This document shows positions 31,221-39,871 of a stretch of 64,000 bases of DNA, piece by piece; the stretch's first letter is position 1, and the number at the start of each line of letters is the position of its first letter. Position numbers and translations under genes: made by a program. Under the pieces are notes generated by a model that did not search any database, was not told where the DNA came from, and saw only the letters and a list, made by a program, of their open reading frames with translations. The stretch comes from Timema cristinae (Eukaryota > Arthropoda > Insecta > Phasmatodea > Timematidae), in contig JBCFYV010000001.1 in the NCBI GenBank assembly GCA_039000515.1, positions 10,958,928 to 11,022,927 of the forward strand, given 5' to 3'.

Positions 31221-32060
31221 TACTATAAAGTCACATGACTGACCCACTGACATTAATGTTTACCCACTTCCAGATGAGCTAAAAACTTGAAATTTGGCAA
31301 ACTTATAGCTTCTAGCCTGTAACCTACGTAAAAGTTCCAAAAAGTTTAAAAAAAAATATTAAGCCCTCGAAAAAAATTCAAAATGTCGGAGCAACTTTAA
31401 AGTCGTTGCGTACCTTTCTTTGGAGGTTTCTTGTGGCTAAGCGGTAAGACGTATCAAAAAACGGCTCTGGAATTACATTAATTTACATCCACTTGCAAAG
31501 AAAACTCTCCGGGGGGTTTGGGGGCTACGCCCCTAACGAGCAAAGCGAGTTATATATAATATAAAAAACTGTAATGAATATCATCAAACAAGTTGCAAAC
31601 CATTGTAATTACGGAACTTTCCGTATAGAAGGGACCAAATTTCAATTAACCTAAATTTATTGTTATCTTGGCAACATGACAGCCTTTCCAAGTTCGCAGA
31701 TGGCTGTGATATTTGATAGCTCGAGATACTATTGACATACAGAGCTGACTATTCCACACGTCCACAACAGACTCAGCCTTAAACTAGGAGTGAAGAACGA
31801 TCCTGAGCATGGCGTGATAAGCCAAAGACCCCGGGTTCAGTTCTCGTATCCATGTGTCATATTTAAACTATATTAAATATAATCATATTCTGAAAATTGA
31901 AATTGAAATTTTTCAATTTTCAGAATATTATATCTAGATAGAGTAATCCTCGCTAAAAGCATAAATAATAGCTTTGGCTATTTAATTCTTATATTAAAGA
32001 TTAGAATGTACCACTCTGAACGGTAGCGTTTGCATCGATTATATATTCTCCTTTTTTAAG
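31216..32060. other. No gene recognised
   Basis: A stretch at 31510-31555 (GGGGTTTGGGGGCTACGCCC, then CTAACGAGCAAAGCGAG) resembles sequence often found in invertebrate transposons, source unknown. AAAGACCCCGGGTTCAGTTC near 31826 is B-box-like. An inverted pair TAATCATATTCTGAAAATTG / CAATTTTCAGAATATTATAT sits at 31877-31932. Confidence 0.35.
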
Positions 32061-32186
32061 TCCGACTCCTTAACTCAGTTGGTGGTGCGTCTGATAATTT
32101 AGCTAAGAGTCCCGGTTTGAGACAAAAAATAAATAAAAGTTCCTTGGTTAGATCTTGTCTTCTTCCTTTTACAGTGATCACATATT
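32061..32186 (+). repeat. SINE family D head
   Basis: TCCTTAACTCAGTTGGTGGT (A box), GAGTCCCGGTTTGAGAC (weak B box), and CTTCTTCCTTTTACAGTGAT, which corresponds to CTTCTTTCTCACAGTGATAA in the 37.8 kb copy. The family D tail is missing. Confidence 0.6.
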
Positions 32187-32197
32187 AGGCTACTGAC

Positions 32198-32372
32198 CCG
32201 CTCCGGTAGCCGAATGGTCTAAGGCGTCATTCTCATGTTAGACCGGCCTGTTGATGATGGGGAGATCCATGTTCATATCCTGGTCGGGTGTTTGTTTCTA
32301 ATTGGTTTCCTACTCTGCTTCCATGAAATTACGGGTAGCTTACCTCTAAAATGCTTCCTGCTTTATCCTATC
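32198..32372 (+). repeat. SINE family B, plus strand, cut by a family A insertion
   Basis: CCCGCTCCGGTAGCCGAATG, TCTAAGGCG, GGGGAGATCCATGTTCATAT (B box), GCTTCCATGAAATTACGGG. The copy is interrupted after CTTTATCCTATC by a family A SINE in the opposite direction. Confidence 0.75.
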
Positions 32373-32382
32373 TGTTCGTATT

Positions 32383-32649
32383 CTAACTTTTTTCTTTATT
32401 TAAAACCGTGTCTTACTACCCGCTCGGGTTATACGCTTAAGTAATAATTACGCTAATGGATTAGGAATTGGGAAGGTTGAATTTAGAGGTAGTGAACTCG
32501 AGTTAGCGTGGAGGGAGAGTAGAAAACGATTTAGGAAACACCACCCCTAGTTCACCCGACCGAGATTCGAACCTTGATCTCCCTGTCCTCGGCTGTCTAG
32601 CTCAACATGAAACTAGCGCGTTAGCTAACTACGCCACCGAGGTGGATCT
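32383..32649 (-). repeat. SINE family A, minus strand, 10-bp duplication, nested
   Basis: Full element including head (CGCCACCGAGGTGG) and tail (TCTTACTACCCGCTCGGG). TGTTCGTATT at 32373-32382 and 32650-32659. Shares the CAACATGAAACTAGCGCG variant with the 23.8 kb copy. Confidence 0.92.
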
Positions 32650-32927
32650 TGTTCGTATTAACCGGGAGAATACAGGTATACAGTTTTCACGAATTTTAAA
32701 TTACAGTTGAATGATTTAAATCAAATGTTTATTATTTAACTGATGTATAACACGTGATATTTACTGTAATTATTTTCAATTACAGGAAAACTCATTGTGT
32801 TGATTACAACATGTAAATATTAACATTTATTATCAGATACCACTATTTCTTACAGTTCTCTTTAACTCTCTGTTAAACAATAACATATATTTAATTTGAC
32901 TTAATTTTTTCCCCCCATTTTCTGAAG

Positions 32928-32980
32928 AGAGTTCGGATTATCTGGAATTTCGGACTACGGGGGTTTGGTCTAACGGGTTT

Positions 32981-32987
<7 letters not shown>
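32928..32987. mobile_element. Tc1/mariner or pogo-like terminus beside a microsatellite
   Basis: The inverse of this stretch reads TATAGTAAAACCCGTTAGAC then CAAACCCCCGTAGTCCGAAA, a form typical of TA-inserting elements. The element end is at TA, and a (TA)n tract starts exactly there. The other end was not found. Confidence 0.5.
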
Positions 32988-33021
<34 letters not shown>

Positions 33022-33058
33022 GTGTGTGTGTGTGTGTACATGTATATATATATATATA
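32986..33058. repeat. (TA)n-(TG)n-(TA)n microsatellite
   Basis: About 34 bp of TA, then TGTGTG, a short spacer and TA again. Starts at the TA of a transposon end. Confidence 0.95.
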
Positions 33059-33059
33059 T

Positions 33060-33176
33060 CCAAATGGGGAATATAGTGGTGTGTCTATTCTAGAATTAAG
33101 TTAGTTTGTAATTAATGTGTTGATATAATCAGTCGGTACATAATATGTACCTATGACACCTCAAATAAAACCTGTT
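33060..33176 (+). repeat. SINE family D tail, truncated
   Basis: GTGTGTCTATTCTAGAATTA, AGTTAGTTTGTAATTA and TGTTGATATAATCAGTCGGT match 37978-38040 of the complete family D copy, then an A-rich end (CAAATAAAACC). Confidence 0.7.
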
Positions 33177-33474
33177 TTGGTTCAAACCGTTCGAAGAATG
33201 TGCTTTCCAGTGAGTTGAGTGGTTGTGCAACCAACACGTGTTTCGTGTCACAGGCAAGAGATGATAATCAAGTGGTTCGAGTTTTTAAAAAGTAGCATTT
33301 TTTTTTTTTTGAGAATTCCCAAGTCGGGGACACATTTTTTAATTTTTTTTTATTATTTACTTTCAAGAATGTTTGAATAAGAACGAGCTGTTAAATAACA
33401 GAGCATGTGATGTGACATTTACGTACGTTATTCACCAGGGAATAATAAATAATATAATGTTCCTTGATGCATTT

Positions 33475-33476
<2 letters not shown>
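33177..33476. other. No gene recognised
   Basis: Homopolymer T-runs at 33299 and 33347. Nothing else supported. Confidence 0.4.
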
Positions 33477-33477
<1 letters not shown>

Positions 33478-33566
<89 letters not shown>

Positions 33567-33655
33567 CACATATATATAATATATACACACACACACACAC
33601 ATACACAACACATACACATACACACACAACACACACACATATATATATATTATAT
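33478..33655. repeat. (CA)n microsatellite, about 86 bp pure plus interrupted part
   Basis: Pure CA from about 33478 to 33563, then CA/TA mixtures to 33655 ending in a (TA)n. All HTHTHT or VCVCVC frames here are artefacts. Confidence 0.97.
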
Positions 33656-33711
33656 ATATATAATTGCCACGTTTTACCCCGTAGTTATTAATGATTATCT
33701 TACGACCCACT

Positions 33712-33950
33712 TCAGTGGCCGCATGGTATAAGAGGTCACTCTCGTATTATACTAAACTACTGATGACTGGGAGCTCGGGGTTTTAATCCCAGTTGGGTAA
33801 ACTGAGGCGGGTTTCCCCTAAATGGGTTTCCACCTCTCCTTCAACGTAAATGCGGGTACACTTCCTCTAAATTCAACCTTACTTATCCCTAACTAAACAG
33901 CGTATTTAATTCATATGCGCATAATATGAACAGGTAATAAGAGACTATGC
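33712..33950 (+). repeat. SINE family B, plus strand
   Basis: CCACTTCAGTGGCCGCATGG (A box), GGGGTTTTAATCCCAGTTGG (B box, one base off), body TTCAACGTAAATGCGGGTAC, tail CATATGCGCATAATATGAAC then AGGTAATAAGAGACTATGC. Confidence 0.8.
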
Positions 33951-34284
33951 TTATAAAAAAGTATAATATTAAATAGTACAGTTTAAATTCTAGGTCAGCT
34001 ATCTGATCACCTGGTTTAATCACGTGACCTTATTATATTACCTACTGATTACACTGTTCAAGATGTATCATCTCATTACAAGGCTAATACATCTATTAAA
34101 TTATTATCAAGGTGGTAAAGTGGTTCTCGTTATTATTTTAAATTACCCGTGTGGGTCATCGAAACGAGTTGCATTTCCTACAAGGTTACCTCGTAACCAG
34201 AATATTATACCCCTTGCAGATGAGGTTTGGCGAACGATACGTCATAGAACAGCAGTTCCGAGGGGATGATAAGACTCCTCAGTA
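33951..34284. other. No gene recognised
   Basis: A plus frame of 81 codons (34024-34269) has no recognised domain. Confidence 0.3.
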
Positions 34285-34289
34285 AACCA

Positions 34290-34341
<52 letters not shown>

Positions 34342-34455
34342 GCACCGTGTCTTACTACCCGTTCGGGTTATACACACGCTAATGTGTAATGGTAGAGTGA
34401 TTGTGAGATGATATGGAGGACCTACAGTTTAACGTGGGATCCGAACCACGGTGGA
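34285..34455 (-). repeat. SINE family C, minus strand, 5'-truncated, with (TTA)n
   Basis: A (TTA)n of about 50 bp, tail AGCACCGTGTCTTACTACCC, GTTCGGGTTATACACACG, body GGACCTACAGTTTAACGTGG up to CACGGTGGAGGCCTGG. No head. No matching duplication seen. Confidence 0.85.
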
Positions 34456-34564
34456 GGCCTGGGAAAGCAAATATCGGCGAGACATTATTCATTGACTTTT
34501 ATAAGCGTTTCTTTCTCTGTACTACGGCTTTGTTTAACTTACCACGAAAGTTTATTTTATTTTT

Positions 34565-34812
34565 AGCACCATGGCTAATTTACCCGTTCAGATTAAAAGC
34601 ATATGAACCTATTACACTAATGACTTATAGGGATTAGGAAGTTTTTAATTGAGAGGAATTGCACCCACATTTGTGGGGAAGGAGAGTGGAAAAACATTCA
34701 GGGGGAAAAACAACCACAGTGTACCCAACAGGGATTTGAGAGCCCCGATCACCCCGTTTTCAGCAATCTAATCCAACACGAGAGTAGCGCGTTAGACCAA
34801 GTGGCCACCAAA
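34565..34812 (-). repeat. SINE family B, minus strand
   Basis: AGCACCATGGCTAATTTACC (tail), body CACATTTGTGGGGAAGGAG, GGGATTTGAGAGCCCCGATC (B box damaged), AGACCAAGTGGCCACCAAAG (A box). Confidence 0.75.
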
Positions 34813-34827
34813 GTCATTTAACTATTT

Positions 34828-34885
34828 TACATGTATCGGCAACCGGTCGATCTCGCAGCAATTTTCGGTCGATCACGTAAGAAAA
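34828..34885. mobile_element. Possible hAT-like terminus
   Basis: ATCGGCAACCGGTCGATCTC then TTTTCGGTCGATCACG resembles hAT ends of the GGTCGGCAACC group. No partner end. Confidence 0.3.
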
Positions 34886-35039
34886 ATACACCGTATTTAA
34901 AATCGCAAATATTATATAAAGTACGGTACTTAACAATAATATTTTAGTCTGGGCGAAATTAACTTTATCAGTCATAGTCGGTAATGTTTTAAGAATTTTA
35001 AAAAGAAAATGTATATTGTGTTTATTTTATTATTTTTTA

Positions 35040-35318
35040 AGTGACCTGGTGGTCTAACAATAAGGTGTTGGACTTCTGTGCTAGGGTCCGGGGTTCAATC
35101 CTCGGTCCCGGCACAGATTTATCTGATTTTCAAAACCTTCCTTCACCTCTGACAAGACATCTTGTGAATGTGTGGAATGCCAGGCCTCCACCGTGGTTCG
35201 GATCCCACGTTAAACTGTAGGTCCTCCATTTCATCTCACAATCACCCTACCATTACACATTAGCGTAATTACGAATAACCCGAACGGGTAGTAAGACACG
35301 GTGATGATAATAATAATA
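35040..35318 (+). repeat. SINE family C, full length, plus strand
   Basis: GACCTGGTGGTCTAACAATA (A box), CCGGGGTTCAATCCTCGGTC (B box), body, tail AATAACCCGAACGGGTAGTA and GATGATAATAATAATAG. Very close to the 37.4 kb copy. Confidence 0.88.
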
Positions 35319-35351
35319 GTTTTTTTTCTATAAAAGAGGGGACATAAGTAT

Positions 35352-35573
35352 TTGACAAAAACAAAACAAAAGTCGAGTGAAAAAACGATGGATGATCGCG
35401 CCACCGTCGATAGGCCTAAAAGTGGATCGCGGGCCGAAAGTTTGACGGACAAGACATCAAGTAGGGCCTATTTGTGTGCACATATACTCCATGGCGTGAG
35501 ACCGTGGCGAGCTGTACCAACCGACCGAGTGGCCGCTACCGTTAGTAATGATATTGCTAACACTTGTGGATAG
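35352..35573 (+). CDS. Short open frame, unidentified, doubtful
   Basis: 73 codons, starting MTKTKQKSSEKTMDDRATVD, rich in basic and acidic residues, in a GC-richer patch (35390-35560) right after a SINE tail. I recognise no family, signal peptide or membrane segment, and no splice-site pair stands out. It could be part of an exon or a transposon relic; the reverse strand is not better. Confidence 0.15.
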   Translation: MTKTKQKSSEKTMDDRATVDRPKSGSRAESLTDKTSSRAYLCAHILHGVRPWRAVPTDRVAATVSNDIANTCG

Positions 35574-35723
35574 AGGGTGTCATGTGGTCAGCACAACAAA
35601 CCCTCCAGCCGTTTATCTCAGTTTTCTAAAATGGAACCGCTACTTCTTTATCCAAGTAGCACCTTCTTTGTCCTCAGTTGAGTTTGACTTCATTCCAGAT
35701 CAACTGTTAACAAATATAAATTC

Positions 35724-35802
35724 TGGAAGCACCGGGGATTGAACCTGGGGGCCTTTGGACCTGTAGTCAGGAAACCTGACCTCTATACCACTCAGGTGGA
35801 TA
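35724..35802 (-). repeat. tRNA-like sequence (SINE head)
   Basis: On the minus strand CCTGAGTGGTATAGAGGTCA (A box), TTCCTGACTACAGGTCC and CCCCAGGTTCAATCCCCGGT (B box) in tRNA order and spacing, about 77 nt. Acceptor-stem pairing is poor (a few CACC/GGTG pairs only), so I do not call a functional tRNA. It differs from SINE families A-D. Confidence 0.5.
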
Positions 35803-35875
35803 CACAAACACGAATACCTGATATATTCTAAGGTATAAATGAGCGTTCCAAAATTTTAATAAACCTTTCACTCTC

Positions 35876-36078
35876 TTTGGTGGCCGCATGGTCTAAGGCG
35901 TAACAATTGCAATATACGGGTCTTTAGATTACGGGGGTGAGGGGGGTGTCTGTGGGGGGGAGGGTGTCTGGGTTTGAATACCGTTGGATGTACTGGAGTG
36001 GTTTTTCCTAACTTATTTTCCACTCTCCTTACACGCAAATGCGTATACTCTTTCTATAAATACAACCCTTCCTCATTC
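35876..36078 (+). repeat. SINE family B, plus strand, 3' end displaced
   Basis: TTTGGTGGCCGCATGGTCTA (A box), a G-rich expansion at 35935-35968, GGGTTTGAATACCGTTGG (B box), body TCCTTACACGCAAATGCG, stops at CCTCATTCTAAC where an opposite family B copy begins. Confidence 0.75.
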
Positions 36079-36317
36079 TAACTTTTTATCAACACGTCTT
36101 ACTACCCATTTGGATTATACGTTTATGGACTAATTACACTAATGGTTTTAGGGACTATAAAGGTTATTTAGAAGCAGTGTACCCGCATTTGCGTGGAGGG
36201 AGAGCGGAAAACTGTCATCAGTACACCTGACTGAGATTCGATCCACGATCTCCTAGTTATTGGCAGTCTAGTATACTGCGAGAGTAGCGCGTTAGACAAC
36301 GCGGCCACCGAGCTGGG
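36079..36317 (-). repeat. SINE family B, minus strand, inserted in previous copy
   Basis: Tail ACGTCTTACTACCCATTTGG, body GCATTTGCGTGGAGGGAGAG, B box GAGATTCGATCCACGATCTC, head ACAACGCGGCCACCGAGC. TATCAA on both sides is too short to be certain as a duplication. Confidence 0.8.
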
Positions 36318-36329
36318 TACATATCAATG

Positions 36330-36458
36330 TATAACCTGATTTTTGTAGAAAATCCGTTCTATAAGGCCCTTTCTCCTACCAGAATACTACTCTACAGTAG
36401 GATTTTCAATCTAAATAATAGCATTCCAGAACGGGCTTTCTTACAAAATCTGGGTATA
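36330..36458. mobile_element. 129-bp MITE with 30-bp inverted ends
   Basis: TATAACCTGATTTTTGTAGA (left) against the inverse of the right end TATACCCAGATTTTGTAAGA, both continuing into AAANCCGTTCT. Lies 12 bp from a SINE head. Confidence 0.75.
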
Positions 36459-37390
36459 ATTAGGTCATATACATAGTAAGACACAGTATAAACCCTTTGG
36501 GGTACACTTCCTACAGTTTGACAAACATTGCCTTAGACAAATGGTCAGTACGTGCATAACTAACAAGACACCACACGCATGGTGGGCTTGTGGTTTAGTT
36601 CGTGTTCTAAAATTGTTTCTTACAAGTTTTATCTACTGACGACGAAGGAATTCAATAAACTCTCTACTTGAGGACTCCGCGTTTTGAAGGTTTTAAAAGA
36701 ACACCCACACGTGTTTTATTTCTAATTCTACCAAACCCCGGCCGGCATCGTTGTACGACCCTGATTTAAAAATACCTCTAATAACATCTCAAGGAGACAC
36801 GTTAGACATTTTTCGAAAAAGGAAATATTTATATGTTTATGTCAAGACGTAAGAAATATTAAGCGCTCATATAGTTTCCGGGGACGACTTATATGTGATA
36901 AAGAGCTTGGCGAGGATATGTGGGAGGTATCCTCTTTGGTTCTAAGATCGTAACCATAAAATCGGATGAAATTGTATTTCGAAGGTTTTTCCTTTCTAGA
37001 GTCTAACTTGCATTTGAATAACAAAACGAAGGAAGGTTTGGAGATGCTCGTTGGTTGCGGCTGTCAATGAACGAAAGGTTTACCTCCGTGTTAAGAGGGG
37101 TCATTCATTACGTAACAAGAGTGGATCCGTCCTTGTGGCTTAAGTGCTCAGATAGGGCTGCTATTAATAAGGTTTCAATGCTCGGGGAAAGAGAGAGGTG
37201 GGGGAGGAATTAATCGATCATTTTGTGTCCATGTCAGGGCCTATTGATATCCACTGTTCAGTGATATTATCTTCTTAGTAAAAGATAGATAGTATTTGTT
37301 CGTCTGTCCAGATATTCTCCCCTCCCACCTCCCCCCAAGCTTCTCGTTAAGTTTAAGAGCTGAAACTTCACATATTAATGTGTGTCTGGT
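36459..37390. other. No gene recognised; about 930 bp
   Basis: No repeat or exon that I can support. A minus frame of 60 codons at 36842-37024 is unremarkable. Confidence 0.4.
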
Positions 37391-37690
37391 AGGTTACCTG
37401 GTGGTCTTGGGGTAAGGTGTCAGATTTCTGTGCTGGCGGCCGGGGTTCAATCCTCGGTCCCGGCACAAATTTATCTGATTACCAAACCCTTCCTTCACCT
37501 CTGAAAAGAATTCTTGTGAATGTGAGGAATGCCAGGTCTCCACCGTGGTTCGGATTCCACGTTAAACTGTAGGTCCTTCATTTCATCTCACAATCACCCT
37601 ACCATTACAATTAGCGTAAGTGCGTATAACCCGAACGGGTAGTAAGACGCGGTGCTAATAATAATAAATAATATATAATAATAATATAAT
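37391..37690 (+). repeat. SINE family C, full length, plus strand
   Basis: TTACCTGGTGGTCTTGGGGT (A box), CCGGGGTTCAATCCTCGGTC (B box), tail GTGCGTATAACCCGAACGGG, TAGTAAGACGCGGTGC, then imperfect (AATA)n. Flanking TGTGTCTGGTAG and TGTCTGTCTGTAG might be a decayed duplication. Confidence 0.9.
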
Positions 37691-37841
37691 AATAATGTCT
37701 GTCTGTAGCTACCTACAATATTTTTGAAACTGAAAGATTTTTTAGGGAATTCACTCAGCATATCAAGATCACGTGTTTAATACAATTTATATATATATAT
37801 ATATATTATATAAATACAATTAATAAAGTTGGTCTGACACT

Positions 37842-38095
37842 TTAGTTCAGTCGGTAGCGTGTCTGTGTAATCAGCCAAAGGTCCCAGGTTAGATTCCTGG
37901 CAGGGTTGAAAAATTTAATATTCGTGAAATGTGTGTTTCTTCTTTCTCACAGTGATAAATTACCGGCCGGGAGCTGGATGTTGTGTCTGTTCTAGATTTA
38001 AGTTAGTTTATAAGTCTTGCGTTGAGATAATCAGTCGATTTAGAAAGTGTACGTTAAATACCTTAAATAAATAAAATAAATAAAAAGGTTCATTT
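37842..38095 (+). repeat. SINE family D, complete
   Basis: Head GACACTTTAGTTCAGTCGGT with AGCG (A box) and GGTCCCAGGTTAGATTCCTG (B box with CG to AG change), body CTTCTTTCTCACAGTGATAA, GTTGTGTCTGTTCTAGATTT, AAGTTAGTTTATAAGT, GAGATAATCAGTCGAT, then an A/T tail (AAATAAATAAAA). Its tail is unrelated to that of A-C, so another LINE may mobilise it. Confidence 0.75.
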
Positions 38096-38972
38096 AAACG
38101 TTTGCTTCATTTGAACTCGTTTTCAAACTATGCTCATGGATGTACTCCAGTGATGTGGAGTTGCCTAAAATTATAGGAAATTCTCAAAATATCCGTCCAC
38201 TTTTGGTTCAAATGCAAGCATTGCAATGCCAATAAAAGTTTCTATACGTTTATATGGAACCCATCTAGGGGAAGCCATCAAACTCCAGGAGGGGTCTGCA
38301 TCTCCCCCCCCCCTCCCAACACTTTTATTTACTTCCTTGCATCCAAGTAAGTGTACAATAATTTAAAGAGCATGCCTTCATAAAGATAAGCATCATATAA
38401 GTGTTTTTTAACGTGAAACTGTAATCAAATATATCAAAGAGTACATCACAATTTCTAATAAATATACGATAATTTTCAACAAAGTTACACTGTTTTTTTT
38501 TTTTACTTTTACGTTGACTGGGGCAATAAAGATCACACACACGCTAACATTAAAGACCAATATGGAAGAGTGTTTCAGAGCCGTATTAATTTCGTCACGA
38601 TATTTATCACCCCTCTCTCCCCTCAAATCGTTTAACAAACCTGCTCTTTAACCCCCGTACCCCTCCTACGCTCAAAATCGGTTTTATGGTTCATGTACAT
38701 GTAGCGGAGCTGATCTTCCGAAGATGGGCATAGAACACGCACGAACAGTTGAGATATCAGGATATCAGGCGTCACGAGGAGGTACAGGGACTTGTAACAG
38801 GGGAATAGGCGTTAAAAGGAGGTATTCATGCATTGCATCACATCAAACCGCTGCTAAAAGTTTTTACATCTATTTATCTTTGAACCAAAATTTGAAACAA
38901 GAACGAAACAAGTCGTTTATTTTAATGAAGAACGAGTTTTTTTTAAAAATTTAGAATTATTAATTAATTACT
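38096..38972. other. No gene recognised
   Basis: C-run at 38306 and T-run at 38492. Short frames only. Confidence 0.4.
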
Positions 38973-38982
38973 TGTTAGATAT

Positions 38983-39253
38983 ATTAAAATAGTAGTTTTT
39001 TTAAATCACATCGTCTTAATACCTGTTCAGAATATACGCATATATGATAGTTACTCTAACGGGGTAGGAATGAGGATGGAAGTAATTTAGAGGTAATACA
39101 CCGGCATTTTCGTGGAAGAAGAGTAGGGAACCATTTTGGAAAAAAACACTCTCAGTAGTACCGACCGGGATTTTAACTCCAATCTCCCCGCCATCAGCAG
39201 GGTTGTCTCACAGGAGAGTGACGTCTTAAACCGTTCAGCCACTGAAGCGAGTG
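38983..39253 (-). repeat. SINE family B, minus strand, 10-bp duplication
   Basis: TGTTAGATAT at 38973-38982 and 39254-39263 brackets a complete but diverged copy: tail CATCGTCTTAATACCTGTTC, body CATTTTCGTGGAAGAAGAG, B box CCGGGATTTTAACTCCAATC, head TAAACCGTTCAGCCACTGAA. Confidence 0.85.
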
Positions 39254-39263
39254 TGTTAGATAT

Positions 39264-39871
39264 CAGATCCTATGTTTTATAAAGTTGGTCAAAATCCAAT
39301 AATATAATTTATTTTCCAAAGTTTTGTCTTATATAGTTTTTATTTTTTAAATTTAATTTTACACGTTTATTAGTAACCAGCAGAAGTACTCGGCGTTGCC
39401 CCGAAGTAACTACAGAATCCATTGGGTGTTTTTTTTTTTTGCTTCTAACAGGCAGAAAAAAAAATCTCTTCCTTTTATTTGATTCCGACCCCATTTTTAA
39501 TTAATTTAAAAAATAAAATTCAAATTTTAAAACTCTGGCTTCGAGGTGTACATGTCCGTGAACAGGGGTTAGTGATGTTTACATTTAATACCTCCTCGTC
39601 CGGTAGATATCGCGCAACGCTCACGACAAACTATTAATTTTATTAATATAGATAGATCGGGGACACGTCTATTTTAACATTTTAGAAGTGTACCTTGATA
39701 TTTGTGTAACATTTTAAGGGATGATTAGAATTATTAAGAGTGTTTTTAAAACTATTTACAGTAATTGGGTCAGGATGAGGAGGGTAGAGAAGATGAGCAG
39801 AATTTTCTTGGAAGAAAATCATTTCATTACACCTGGACGGAATTCGAAACCAGAACAGATACTCAGCCTAC
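39264..39871. other. No gene recognised; very degenerate SINE B at the right
   Basis: At 39380-39420 CAGCAGAAGTACTCGGCGTT resembles a transposon end of unknown type. At 39690-39860 TTTTCTTGGAAGAAAATC and CTGGACGGAATTCGAAACCA hint at an old family B copy. The array starts inside its head. Confidence 0.3.

Noticed and set aside
31510..31555. GGCTACGCCCC...GAGCAAAGCGAG as a hairpin regulatory element
   Set aside because: Known in my experience as interspersed transposon-like text, but I cannot name the family, so I did not call it.
33373..33710. HTHTHT and VCVCVC frames
   Set aside because: Translation of a (CA)n microsatellite.
35724..35802. Functional tRNA gene
   Set aside because: Boxes are in tRNA order but the acceptor stem does not pair properly and no terminator T-run follows. 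Treated as a SINE head.
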